Shown here: in pieces, positions 8,170 through 16,450 of the stretch
Numbering within the stretch: the stretch's first letter is position 1
How the letters are laid out: each line of letters starts with the position of its first letter
Assembly: GCA_011389685.1 (NCBI GenBank)
Contig: JAABTV010000033.1
Coordinates: 1 to 41,127 of the forward strand
DNA: 41,127 bases
Source of the DNA: Paracoccaceae bacterium
GTDB lineage: Bacteria; Pseudomonadota; Alphaproteobacteria; Rhodobacterales; Rhodobacteraceae
Direction: 5' to 3'
Notes under the pieces: model-generated
Databases searched by the model: none
What the model saw: only the letters and a program-made list of their open reading frames with translations
What the model was told of the DNA's origin: nothing
Translations under genes and position numbers: made by a program

Positions 8170-8356
8170 ACTCTGGCCGGGCGAAACCCGCCGCACAGCG
8201 AAAAGCGGCCCCCGCGAAGCTGAAAGCCACGCGCGCTCAACCGGTCTGCGACAAGCCTCAACGCCGTGCGACGCCGCGACAACCGGTCGTTTCGGGACCG
8301 CATTTTGGAATTGCAGAACGCTGTGTTTTACTGAACTCGCAAAGGGAGGAACACTC

Positions 8357-8548
8357 ATGACCGACGTGACGGAATACCGGATCGTTTCCGCGATCTATAC
8401 CAGGACCGACTCGGGCGAGCTTCGCGACAGATTGTCCAAACAGGTCAACGAACTAATCGCGATAGGCTGGCAGCCTCACGGCTCCGCCTTGTCCGATGTC
8501 GTGCAGGGCGCGCTCGTCGTGATGCAGCCAATGGTCAAATACCAGTGA
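8357..8548 (+). CDS. DUF1737 small protein
   Basis: A 63-residue protein starting at ATG 8357, with GGGAGGA six bases upstream. The pattern YRIVSA...L.KQVNEL...GWQPHGS...VVMQPMVKY is that of the DUF1737 family, which has no known function. The frame is open further upstream, but that part does not look coding. It stands alone before a strong hairpin. Confidence 0.85.
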   Translation: MTDVTEYRIVSAIYTRTDSGELRDRLSKQVNELIAIGWQPHGSALSDVVQGALVVMQPMVKYQ

Positions 8549-8712
8549 CCGGCACCGCAGCCGGGTCGGCCCCGAAGAGGCCATGGCCCCGATGCGCCGA
8601 GGACCGCATCCTGCGCAACTGCGCACCGCAGGCAGGAGAACCACCCCCGCCGCGCGTCATGCGCACCCGACCCGCGCTGTAGCATGTTGTTCTCGAACGG
8701 AGTCCAGCCTAC

Positions 8713-8776
8713 CCGCCCCGGCCTTGAGCCGGGGCCTCTGATAAAGGCGAGAGGTCCCGGCTCAAGGCCGGGGCGG
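8713..8776. terminator. 27-bp stem, 10-base loop hairpin between convergent genes
   Basis: Arms 8713-8739 and 8750-8776 are inverted copies with one G-A difference (a G·U pair in RNA). The arms contain CCCCGGCCTTGAGCC. It sits between the DUF1737 gene (plus) and dctM (minus), so it could end both transcripts, though no T-run follows. The sequence type also recurs as a mobile palindrome in related genomes (my recollection), so a dispersed repeat is an alternative. Confidence 0.6.
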
Positions 8777-8802
8777 TTGTTTCCAGGCAAACGTATCCCG
8801 CG

Positions 8803-10197
8803 CTAATTCACGATGATCTCCGGCCCCATCAGCGAATTGGGCAGGAAGGTCGATATCGCCGGGATATATGTCACCATGATCAGGAACACGAACAGCACCG
8901 CCAGGAACGGCAGCGCGGCGCGCACCACCGCCATCATCGGCATCCCCGCCACGCCCGAGGTGACAAACAGGTTGAGCCCCACCGGCGGCGTGATCATCCC
9001 GATCTCCATGTTCACCACCATGATGATGCCAAGGTGAATCGGGTCTATCCCCAGTTCGATCGCGATCGGAAAGACCAGCGGCGCCACGATCACGATGAGG
9101 CCCGACGGCTCCATGAACTGCCCGCCGATCAGCAGGATCACGTTGACCGCGATCAGGAACATGATCTTGCCGAACCCCGCCTCCAGCATCACGCCCGCGA
9201 TCTTCTGCGGGATCTGCTCGTCGGTCAGCACATGCTTGAGCAGCAGCGCATTGGCGATGATGAACATCAACATGATGGTGAGCTTGCCCGCATCCAGAAG
9301 CGTGCGGCGCGTATCCTCGTGCCAGAACGCCGTGAACAGGGCCTGCGGCCTCTGCCACAGGCTCTTGCGGTCCTGCCCGTCGCGCGCGGCCAGCGGCCCC
9401 ATGTCGCGATAGACAAAGACCGCAATCAGGAAGGCATAGACCGACGCCACCGCCGCCGCCTCGGTCGGGGTGAAGATCGCCGAGGTGAGGCCGGGGATAC
9501 CATAGATCCCCACCATGATGATCACAATCAGCATCAGCCCCCAGAACGCATCGGCGAACGAGGCCGCGATCTCGCGCCACCCCGCCCATTCACCCTTTGG
9601 CATGTTGCGGATGCGCGCGATCACGTAGATCGTGATCATCAGCATCAGCCCCGCCAGCAGCCCCGGGATGACACCGGCCAGGAACATCCGCCCGACCGAC
9701 ACATCGGTGGCGCTGGCATAGACCACCATCACGATCGAGGGCGGGATCAGGATGCCCAGCGTGCCCGCGTTGCAGATCACGCCGGCGGCGAAGTCGCGGG
9801 TATAGCCTGCCTGCCGCATCGCCGCGATCACGATCGTCCCGATCGCCACCACCGTCGCGGGCGACGACCCCGAAAGGGCCGCGAACATCATGCAGGCGAA
9901 CACCCCCGCAATCGCAAGACCGCCGCGCAGATGCCCGACACAGGCGATCGAGAACCGGATGATCCGCTGCGCCACGCCCCCTGTGGACATGAAGGACGAG
10001 GCCAGGATGAAGAACGGAATCGCCAGCAGCGTGTAATGCCCCGCCATCGCCTGGTAAAGCGACTGCGCCACCGAGGCGAGCGAGGTCTCGGAGAACACCA
10101 GCAGGAACACGATCGAGCTGAGCCCCAGCGACACCGCGATCGGCACCCCGATCAGCAACAGGCCGATCACCATCGCGAACAGAATGACCACGTCCAT
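8803..10197 (-). CDS. dctM: TRAP transporter large permease, C4-dicarboxylate type
   Basis: A 464-residue membrane protein with about twelve hydrophobic segments and the DctM hallmarks: LIGVPIAVSLGLSS near the N-terminus, IPFFILASSFM, GSSPATVVAIG, and GIIMVVNMEIGMITPPVGLN near the C-terminus. It forms the Na+-driven translocation channel with DctQ, taking substrate delivered by DctP. It is last in dctPQM and starts four bases after dctQ ends. Confidence 0.95.
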   Translation of the reverse strand: MDVVILFAMVIGLLLIGVPIAVSLGLSSIVFLLVFSETSLASVAQSLYQAMAGHYTLLAIPFFILASSFMSTGGVAQRIIRFSIACVGHLRGGLAIAGVFACMMFAALSGSSPATVVAIGTIVIAAMRQAGYTRDFAAGVICNAGTLGILIPPSIVMVVYASATDVSVGRMFLAGVIPGLLAGLMLMITIYVIARIRNMPKGEWAGWREIAASFADAFWGLMLIVIIMVGIYGIPGLTSAIFTPTEAAAVASVYAFLIAVFVYRDMGPLAARDGQDRKSLWQRPQALFTAFWHEDTRRTLLDAGKLTIMLMFIIANALLLKHVLTDEQIPQKIAGVMLEAGFGKIMFLIAVNVILLIGGQFMEPSGLIVIVAPLVFPIAIELGIDPIHLGIIMVVNMEIGMITPPVGLNLFVTSGVAGMPMMAVVRAALPFLAVLFVFLIMVTYIPAISTFLPNSLMGPEIIVN

Positions 10198-10201
10198 GGC
10201 T

Positions 10202-10948
10202 TCAGCCCTTCTTGTGTTGTGCGGAATGGTGCCCGGCGGCGTCGTCCACCGCCTCTTCCGCCTCGTGGCTCACGATGAGAGAAGCCCGCGTGCCGCGCAG
10301 GATCTGCACCGTCGCCTGCACGAAGCGAAACAGCAGAAGCGCCGCCCCCAGCGGCAGGATTGCATAGGGGATCAGGCGCGGCATCTTCTCATAGGCCTCG
10401 CCCTCGTTGAACACATCGTCCATCCAGCCAAGCCATGACGGTATCGGGATCTGCTCGGTCTCGTACCAGGCCTGATCGCGGCTGTCGGCGAACCCGGTGG
10501 GAAACCAGCGCCCCGTGGTCCCGTCGAGCCCGGCAAACGGCGCCCAGTAATCCCACGCCCCCTTCACCAGCAGCGCGGCATAGACCACGCAGACCAGCGC
10601 CGCGATGATCACCATGACCCGCCGCTTTCCGCTGGATACGATGTTGAGGATCGCATCGACCCCCAGATGCGACGAGATCTTCACCCCATAGGAGATCCCG
10701 AACAGGACCAGCCAGGCAAACAGAACCAGCGTGACCTCAAGCCCCCACAGGATTTCTGTCGGCAGGCGCAGCCCCGTGCCCGCCTCGACCCAATCCCCGA
10801 CGAATGAGTTGAACACATAGCGCACCACGACATTGGCGAATGTCAAAAGTGCCATGACCCCCAGCATGAACGCGATCAGGGTCTCCTCGATCCGGTCGAC
10901 CACCTGGCCGACCCGCCCCTGCGGACGCGGATGCATCGATCCTGTCAT
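10202..10948 (-). CDS. dctQ: TRAP transporter small permease, C4-dicarboxylate type
   Basis: 248 residues with four membrane segments (about 20-45, 70-90, 110-130, 190-215). A long polar loop before the last segment contains GLDGTTGRWFPTGF and the WYETEQIPIP stretch seen in C4-dicarboxylate DctQ proteins. ATG 10948 is preferred because GGGGGAGAG lies just upstream; the frame extends 14 codons further without a good site. Role: the membrane partner that holds DctM. Confidence 0.93.
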   Translation of the reverse strand: MTGSMHPRPQGRVGQVVDRIEETLIAFMLGVMALLTFANVVVRYVFNSFVGDWVEAGTGLRLPTEILWGLEVTLVLFAWLVLFGISYGVKISSHLGVDAILNIVSSGKRRVMVIIAALVCVVYAALLVKGAWDYWAPFAGLDGTTGRWFPTGFADSRDQAWYETEQIPIPSWLGWMDDVFNEGEAYEKMPRLIPYAILPLGAALLLFRFVQATVQILRGTRASLIVSHEAEEAVDDAAGHHSAQHKKG

Positions 10949-11043
10949 TGGTCTCTCCCCCTGAATTCCGGCTCCCCGGCACCGGCGCACGGCGCGGCGC
11001 CCGCGCGCCGGCTCTCCGCCGGGGTCCGGTCACGTTTGCGCAC

Positions 11044-11068
11044 CGGGCCGCGGCCCCGTTTCGGCCCG
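11044..11068. other. GC-rich stem-loop between dctP and dctQ
   Basis: CGGGCCG (11044-11050) pairs with CGGCCCG (11062-11068) across an 11-base loop, in a very GC-rich 125-base gap (10949-11074). Stem-loops here could stabilise the upstream dctP message and so raise the binding protein over the permeases, as found in several binding-protein operons. This is inference from position. Confidence 0.4.
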
Positions 11069-11074
11069 CCGGGC

Positions 11075-12076
11075 TCAGTTCATCTCGTTGAACTCTTGCG
11101 CGGCGGCGATGTTCTCGGCGCCCACATCGGCCTCGAACTCGGCCCAGACCGGCATCATCAGGTCGACCCATTCCTGGCGCTGCTCGGCGGACAGTTGGCG
11201 CACCACGCCGCCCGCGTCGATGATCGCCTGCTTGGCCTCCTGGTTGACCTTGGCCGATTCGGCGTTGCGCGTCTCGGTCACCTCGCGCAGGATGGTGGAC
11301 AGTTGATCGCGCGTGTCATCGGGCAGGCTGTCCCACCAGTCGACACCCGTCACCACCATGTAGTCGATGATGCCGTGATTGGTCTCGGTGATGCCGTCCT
11401 GCACCTCAAAGAACTTCTGGCCATAGATGTTCGACCAGGTGTTCTCCTGACCGTCCACAACGCCGGTCTGCAACGCGCCATAGACCTCGGAAAAGGCCAT
11501 CGGCTGCGGGCTCGCCCCCAGCGCGCGCATCTGCGCCACCAGCACGTCCGAGGTCTGCACCCGGAATTTCAGCCCCTTGGCATCCTCGGGCGAGATCAGC
11601 GGCCGGTTGGCCGAGATCTGCTTCATGCCATTGTGCCAGAATTCCAGCCCCAGAAGGCCCCGGCGCGTCATCGACTCCTTCATCGCCTGGCCGGTTTCCG
11701 ATGTCTGGAAGGCATCCACCGCGTCGATGTTCTTGAACATGAAGGGCAGATCGAAGATCCGGTATTTCTTGGTGAACTTCTCGAATTTCGACAGCGACGG
11801 CGCAGCCATCTGCACATCGCCCTGAAGAATCGCCTCAAGCACCTGGTCATCATTGTAGAGCGTCGAGTTGGGGAAAACCTCCATACAGGCCTTGCCGTCC
11901 ATCTCCTCGTTCACGCGCTTTTGCAAAAGCGACGCGGCAATCCCCTTGGGGTGCTTGTCGGTGTTGGTCACATGGGCGAACTTGATGACGATCTCGCCAT
12001 CGTCACAGGCGGCCATCGCGGCCCCCCCGGTCACGCTCAGCGCCAGCGCGGTTGCAGCGGCAGTCACGAATTTCAT
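11075..12076 (-). CDS. dctP: TRAP transporter periplasmic C4-dicarboxylate-binding protein
   Basis: 333 residues. A Sec signal peptide (MKFVTAAATALALSVTGGAAMA) is followed by a DctP fold with KFAHVTNTDKHPKG, FRVQTSDVLVAQMRALGASPQPMAFSEVY and the VDGQENTWSNIY motif. The Arg of KFRVQTS is the conserved substrate-carboxylate ligand of the family. It captures succinate/malate/fumarate-type acids in the periplasm; exact specificity is not provable here. It is the first gene of dctPQM, under a promoter flanked by DctD-type sites. Confidence 0.95.
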   Translation of the reverse strand: MKFVTAAATALALSVTGGAAMAACDDGEIVIKFAHVTNTDKHPKGIAASLLQKRVNEEMDGKACMEVFPNSTLYNDDQVLEAILQGDVQMAAPSLSKFEKFTKKYRIFDLPFMFKNIDAVDAFQTSETGQAMKESMTRRGLLGLEFWHNGMKQISANRPLISPEDAKGLKFRVQTSDVLVAQMRALGASPQPMAFSEVYGALQTGVVDGQENTWSNIYGQKFFEVQDGITETNHGIIDYMVVTGVDWWDSLPDDTRDQLSTILREVTETRNAESAKVNQEAKQAIIDAGGVVRQLSAEQRQEWVDLMMPVWAEFEADVGAENIAAAQEFNEMN

Positions 12077-12204
12077 CTCTTTTCCTCTCGAAAATTGATC
12101 ACACAGCCCGAAAACCGGGCAGATACCGCATCTTCACAACCCCGTGTTTTTCAGGCAAGTGTCGATCCGCCCGCACCACCCGGCCAGAAATAACTTCTGA
12201 TTTT

Positions 12205-12234
12205 CGTATACTTGTGGAGCTATCTTCACGTCAC
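12205..12234 (-). promoter_or_regulatory. candidate dctP promoter (sigma70 type)
   Basis: On the minus strand GTGACG (12234-12229) and TATACG (12210-12205) are 18 bases apart. Both are moderate matches. They lie in the only A/T-rich stretch of the region and just downstream of the two DctD-type dyads. Confidence 0.35.
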
Positions 12235-12256
12235 CCAAAACCCGTCCGACCCCTCT

Positions 12257-12274
12257 TGTGCCATTCCCCGCACA
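12257..12274. promoter_or_regulatory. DctD-type upstream activator site 1
   Basis: TGTGCCATTCCCCGCACA: 5 of 6 bases of each outer half are symmetric. It resembles the TGTGCG-N6-CGCACA dyad of rhizobial DctD sites (consensus from memory). Its centre lies about 67 bases upstream of the transcription start implied by the candidate promoter. Confidence 0.6.
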
Positions 12275-12288
12275 GCGAATCCACCATC

Positions 12289-12306
12289 TGTGCGAAAACC
12301 CGCACA
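12289..12306. promoter_or_regulatory. DctD-type upstream activator site 2
   Basis: TGTGCGAAAACCCGCACA, extended to a perfect 8+8 dyad at 12287-12308. It matches the remembered rhizobial DctD dyad in every outer base. The centre is 32 bases (three helical turns) from site 1, so two dimers would bind the same DNA face. Confidence 0.68.
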
Positions 12307-12328
12307 GACCCGAGCACCCCCGATTCCC

Positions 12329-12351
12329 GCTTCATCTTGCCAGAAATACTC
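12329..12351. repeat. dispersed GCTTCATCTTGCC...AAATACTC motif, copy 1
   Basis: It begins GCTTCATCTTGCC and ends AAATACTC. It lies about 80 bases after the dctD stop and is one of five related copies in the window. Confidence 0.7.
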
Positions 12352-12428
12352 AAACCGGCCCTTCGCCGCAAAGGCGCGCAACCAACAGCGCGCGCACCCC
12401 GATCCCGCAGGCAGCGGCCAACGCGCAC

Positions 12429-13661
12429 TCAGCGGCGATAGTCCTCGGGCTTGATCCCATAGCGCGCCAGCTTGTCATAGAAGGTCTTGCGCGGCAGCTT
12501 GAGCGCCGCGGCGGCGGCACTCGCCCGCCCGTTCTGACGCCCCAGCGCCGCGATCAGAAGCGAGCGTTCGACCCGCGCCAGTTGCTCGGCCAGGCCCAGG
12601 TCCACGGCCTCCTGAACCTCGTCGGACATGCCCAGCACAAAACGCATCGCCGCGCTCATCAGCGAGCGCGCATTGCCGGGCCAGTCCTGCGCCATCAGCC
12701 CGGCCAGATGTTCGGGCGCGACCTCCGGCATCGGCAGCCCGGCCTGCTCGGCGGCCTGGGCCACGTAATGGCGAAACAGCACCGGAATGTCCTCGGGCCG
12801 CTCGCGCAGCGCCGGAATATGCACCCGCATCACGTCCAGCCGATAGAACAGCTCGGCATTGAACCGGCCCGCCTCGACCCGCGCGCGCAGATCGGCGCTC
12901 GATCCGGCGATGACCCGCAGATCCGCCCCCTCGCCCAGCCGCTCCAACACCGCGAACTGGGTCTCGCGCGGCATGTCCTGCACCTCGTCGAGGAACAGCG
13001 ACCCGGCCTCGGCCGCGCGCCACAATTCGCCCAGCCCCGCCGCGCCCAGCCCCGCCGCCGGGTGTTTGATGAACGGCCCGCCGACCGCGGGGCTCATCAG
13101 GTGGATCACTTCCGCCACCTTGGAAATCCCGCTCCCCGGCGGCCCGCCAACCAGGATCTCGCCGCCTCCCGCCCGCGCCACCGAACGCACCCGCGCGCGC
13201 AACGCCTCGGCCTTGTCGGACAACCCGAACAGCAGCCGCGCCGCCGGATCGCCGGTTTCCAGCTGCGCCTTGAGACGTCGGTTTTCCAGCACCAGCGCGC
13301 GGGTCTTGAGCGCGCGCTCCACCTCGGCCAGAAGCTCGCCCGGCGCACAGGGCTTTTCCAGGAATCCGAACGCACCCTGTCCCATCGCGCGCACCGCCAT
13401 CGGAATATCGCCCTCGCCGGTCAGCAGGATCACCGGCAAGTCCCGGTCCACCCCCCGCGCATGGTCGAGCAGGTGAAACCCGTCCCGCCCCGGCATCCGG
13501 ATATCGCTGACCACGACACCCGCGAATCCGGGCGTGATGTGATCCTTGGCCTCGATGAAACTGCCCGCCATGACCGGCTCGCACGCGCCCAGCTCAAGCG
13601 TCTGGCGCATGGCCGCCCGCACCGCCGTATCGTCATCGACAAACAGGACCTTGCGTGTCAC
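12429..13661 (-). CDS. dctD: DctD-type response regulator with degenerate AAA+ domain
   Basis: 410 residues: a receiver domain (D53 as phosphorylation site, K103), an AAA+ region and a Fis-type helix-turn-helix at the C-terminus (ASAAAAALKLPRKTFYDKLA). The AAA+ part is crippled. The Walker A reads GGPPGSGIS (172-180), lacking the lysine, and the GAFTGA loop needed to contact sigma54 is absent, with about 30 residues missing before LFLDEV (222-227). It therefore probably acts as a sigma54-independent activator, as known for Rhodobacter NtrC. It begins with GTG, overlapping the dctB stop by four bases. Confidence 0.88.
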   Translation of the reverse strand: MTRKVLFVDDDTAVRAAMRQTLELGACEPVMAGSFIEAKDHITPGFAGVVVSDIRMPGRDGFHLLDHARGVDRDLPVILLTGEGDIPMAVRAMGQGAFGFLEKPCAPGELLAEVERALKTRALVLENRRLKAQLETGDPAARLLFGLSDKAEALRARVRSVARAGGGEILVGGPPGSGISKVAEVIHLMSPAVGGPFIKHPAAGLGAAGLGELWRAAEAGSLFLDEVQDMPRETQFAVLERLGEGADLRVIAGSSADLRARVEAGRFNAELFYRLDVMRVHIPALRERPEDIPVLFRHYVAQAAEQAGLPMPEVAPEHLAGLMAQDWPGNARSLMSAAMRFVLGMSDEVQEAVDLGLAEQLARVERSLLIAALGRQNGRASAAAAALKLPRKTFYDKLARYGIKPEDYRR

Positions 13662-15340
13662 GCTGCCGCCGCCTCCCTCTTCTCGTCACACCAATGATCC
13701 AGTTCGACGGTAAAGACCGCGCCGCGGCCCTCGGCCACGTTCCTGCCGGTTATGTCGCCGCCGAAACTCTGCACCAGACCATAGGAGATCGACAGGCCAA
13801 GGCCCATCCCCTCGCCGCCACCGACCTCCTTGGTGGAATAGAACGGCTCGAACATGCGTTCGGGATCGGCGATGCCCGGCCCGGTGTCGCGCACCGCCAC
13901 CCGCGGCCGCCTGCCATCCTCGATCGCCACCGTGATCCGCCGCGGCTCGGACTGGCCCGCCATCGCATCGGCGGCATTGTTGATCAGGTTGACGAAAACC
14001 TGCGCCAGCCGCACCTCGCCGCCACGCACGGCGATCGGCTCGACCGGGCGAAGCCAGTCCAGTTCGACCCCGTCGGCGGCCAGCCGCGCCTCGGTCAGTT
14101 CGACCGCCTGCGCCACCACCTGCACCAGGTCGACCCGGCCCATCGGTTCGCTCTCGTTGCGGGCAAAGGCGCGCAGGTTGCGGATGATCCGCGCCGCCCG
14201 CGCCGCCAGCGCCGAGATCCGGCCCAGATTCTGCGCCGCCACATCGGCCCGCCCGCGCTCCAGAAAGGCCGTGCCGTTGTCGGCGAATTGCTGGATCGCC
14301 ATCAGCGGCTGGTTCAATTCGTGGCTGATCCCCGCGCTCATCTGCCCCAGCGCCGACAGCTTGCCGGCCTGCACCAGATCGGCCTGCGCGCGCCTCAGCT
14401 CGCCCGTGCGCGCCTCGACCCGCGCCTCGAGCAGCCGGTTGGCCTGCGCCAGCGCCCTGCGCCGCTCCATCGCCAGGAACAACAGCGCCCCGAAGGCCAG
14501 CCACAGCGCCGCGAAGACGGCCGTCTGCAACCCGGCCAGACGCCGCGCCGGGGCCACGTCGATCAGCGCCTCGGCGGTCAACCCGATCACCGGCAGATCA
14601 CGCTCAAGATGCAAGACTTCGCCGGGAATATAGGGGCCCCAATCCACCTGCCATAACTCCAGCCCGCCACGCTCCCGACTGGCGAAACGCGGGGCCGCGC
14701 CCTCGGGCGGGGCCAGACCCGGCCGGCCCACCTCGCGCCGCCAGAACAAGAGTTCAGACCGGTTGGTGATGAACACCCGCCCGTCCGCATCGGTGAACAG
14801 CACCGCCGGGCGCGACCCGCGCCATTCGCGTTCCAGCTTCTCCAGATCGACCGCCACGACCAGCGCGCCCTCGACCCGGCCGCCTTCGCCAAAACGCGGC
14901 GCGGCGTAGAAATAGGCCCGCCGCTCCTTGGCACCGTAAAGCCCGAGCCCCCAGCCCAGCGCGCCATGCCCGGCCCGCTCGACCCAGGGCGCGATGAGGC
15001 GTTCATCGAGCCATTCCGGATCGGCCTGGGCCAAAACCCGCCCGTCGCGATCGAGATGGATCAGGTTGAGCGCCGCCGTCTTGTCCGAAGCCGACAGAAG
15101 CAGCGCCTCCGCCGCCACCCGATCACCCGCCCCCAGCAGCGGATGCGGCGCCATCAGGACGGCCATTTCCTGATAGCGTTGCAACTGGCTGGTCAGCCGG
15201 TCGGCGGCCAGTGCAAGATCGGCCTGCCCCCGCCGCGCCACCTGCTCCAGCGCCTGACTCAACGCATAGTGATAGACCCCCGCACTCATCCCCGCCACGA
15301 CGGCTAGAAATCCAAGCGTCGCAAGTGCGCGTCGGGTCAT
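13658..15340 (-). CDS. dctB: DctB-type C4-dicarboxylate sensor histidine kinase
   Basis: 560 residues. A first membrane segment (about 7-25) and a second (about 272-292) bracket a 245-residue periplasmic sensor of the DctB/PAS-like type (LNLIHLDRDGRVLAQADPEW, then FTDADGRVFITN). A coiled linker, the H box SHELNQPLMAIQQFADN (H340) and HATPase boxes (NLINNAADAM, DTGPGI, GLGLSI) follow. It senses C4-dicarboxylates and phosphorylates DctD. ATG 15340 has GGAG six bases upstream; ATG 15352 has its Shine-Dalgarno too close. It is co-transcribed with dctD. Confidence 0.92.
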   Translation of the reverse strand: MTRRALATLGFLAVVAGMSAGVYHYALSQALEQVARRGQADLALAADRLTSQLQRYQEMAVLMAPHPLLGAGDRVAAEALLLSASDKTAALNLIHLDRDGRVLAQADPEWLDERLIAPWVERAGHGALGWGLGLYGAKERRAYFYAAPRFGEGGRVEGALVVAVDLEKLEREWRGSRPAVLFTDADGRVFITNRSELLFWRREVGRPGLAPPEGAAPRFASRERGGLELWQVDWGPYIPGEVLHLERDLPVIGLTAEALIDVAPARRLAGLQTAVFAALWLAFGALLFLAMERRRALAQANRLLEARVEARTGELRRAQADLVQAGKLSALGQMSAGISHELNQPLMAIQQFADNGTAFLERGRADVAAQNLGRISALAARAARIIRNLRAFARNESEPMGRVDLVQVVAQAVELTEARLAADGVELDWLRPVEPIAVRGGEVRLAQVFVNLINNAADAMAGQSEPRRITVAIEDGRRPRVAVRDTGPGIADPERMFEPFYSTKEVGGGEGMGLGLSISYGLVQSFGGDITGRNVAEGRGAVFTVELDHWCDEKREAAAA

Positions 15341-15509
15341 GCCGTTCTCCATCCCCTCCCCCCATGGTCACGCATCCGGCCCCGCCCCCGACCAGCCAAC
15401 GACCGACCGGCCCAACGAAAACCTTCGAGGATTCCGGCGACAGGAGCTCGAAGGATTTCTAACCTACCCGAACGCGAAGGTCACATCTTTCCGCAGCGGA
15501 TTTCGCCCG

Positions 15510-15971
15510 TCACAACGGCAAGGCGACCGTCGCCTTGATCTCTTCCATGCTCAGAAGCGCGGTCACGTTATGCACTTTCACCTCGGAAATCAGCGCCTGA
15601 TAGAAGGAGTCATAGGCCCGGGCATTCCGCACCCGCACCTTCAGGATATAGTCGATATCGCCCGCCAGCCGATGCGCCTCCTGCACCTCGGGCCGATCCT
15701 TGAGCGCCTTGAGAAAGGCCGCCTGCCACTCGGCTTCATGCTCGCTGGTGCGGATGAGGACAAAGAAGCAGGCCTCAAAGCCCAGCGCCTCGGCATCGAG
15801 CATCACCGTCTGCTGGCGGATCACGCCGCCCTCGCGCATCTTCTTCACCCGGTTCCACACCGGCGTCTTGGACGAGCCCACACGCCGCGCGATCTCGTCC
15901 AGCGATTGCCCCGCGTCGCGTTGCAGCTCGGCAAGGATTTTCCTGTCCAGTTCATCCAGCCGGGTCACCAT
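15510..15971 (-). CDS. Lrp/AsnC-family regulator next to the cysteine cluster
   Basis: 153 residues starting at ATG 15971 with a GAGAGG site. The N-terminal helix-turn-helix (LDELDRKILAELQRDAGQSLDEIARRVG) is followed by an AsnC ligand domain (VQEAHRLAGDIDYILKVRVRNARAYDSFY). It is divergent from DUF2849-cysI-cysH. In related Rhodobacteraceae an Lrp-type regulator sits in this place, so control of the cys operon, perhaps in response to a sulfur amino acid, is likely but inferred. The 144-base divergent gap holds both promoters. Confidence 0.9.
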   Translation of the reverse strand: MVTRLDELDRKILAELQRDAGQSLDEIARRVGSSKTPVWNRVKKMREGGVIRQQTVMLDAEALGFEACFFVLIRTSEHEAEWQAAFLKALKDRPEVQEAHRLAGDIDYILKVRVRNARAYDSFYQALISEVKVHNVTALLSMEEIKATVALPL

Positions 15972-16115
15972 TCCGCTTGCCCTCTCATTCTCCGAACAAA
16001 CCCGCTTCAAAGTCGGGGATTCTTGAACCACGTTCTTATTCTATCGCATATCTAGCCAAGAATGGGAACAATTTCCTAAGTTGCAGGAAAGAAATCGACC
16101 GCCCAGGAGGTCCCG

Positions 16116-16427
16116 ATGCCCAGCGACCCGGTTTACAAACTCGTCACCGCCAACGCGCTTGCCAGTGGCGATGTCGTCTATCTCACCAGCTGCGACGAAT
16201 GGAGCCCCGAAATCGTCGAGGCCGAATTCATCGACGACGCCCAGCACGCCGAGTTCCGCCTCTCGGTGGCCCAGCGCCAGACCCGCCTCGTGGTCGGGCC
16301 CTATCTCGCCGATGTCACGGTCACCGCGAACGGCCCGATCCCCGTGACCCGCCGCGAGGCGCTGCGCGCGACCGGCCCCTCCATCGCCGTGGGGCCCGCC
16401 CCCGCGACGGCCCTCGCCGCCGAATAA
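16116..16427 (+). CDS. DUF2849 protein of the cysteine cluster
   Basis: A 103-residue protein with the DUF2849 pattern (YKLVTANALASGDVVYLT, then VGPYLADV). ATG 16116 has AGGAGG five bases upstream. The family is nearly always next to sulfite reductase genes in alphaproteobacteria, but its job is unknown; a role in assembling or serving sulfite reductase is inference. It is the first gene of the rightward cys operon. Confidence 0.9.
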   Translation: MPSDPVYKLVTANALASGDVVYLTSCDEWSPEIVEAEFIDDAQHAEFRLSVAQRQTRLVVGPYLADVTVTANGPIPVTRREALRATGPSIAVGPAPATALAAE

Positions 16428-16450
16428 TCCAGCCAGCCGGAGTTCGATCC

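Larger units (their letters stand above)
12077..12428. other. 352-base regulatory region between dctD and dctP
   Basis: No gene. On the minus strand, reading toward dctP, it holds the dispersed GCTTCATC motif (12351-12329), two DctD-type dyads (12306-12289 and 12274-12257), a candidate sigma70 promoter (12234-12205) and a leader of about 120 bases before ATG 12076. Confidence 0.7.

Noticed and set aside
9034..10278. Long plus-strand open frame opposite dctM
   Set aside because: A Arg/His/Gln-rich shadow caused by high-GC codon use of dctM on the other strand.
12168..12190. TGGCCGG...TGCGG on the minus strand upstream of dctP as a sigma54 promoter
   Set aside because: The GG and GC elements are one base too close for a -24/-12 promoter, and DctD lacks the GAFTGA loop needed to use one.
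15977..16450. Extended N-terminus of the sulfite reductase frame
   Set aside because: It overlaps the real DUF2849 gene in another frame and shows no homology-like content.
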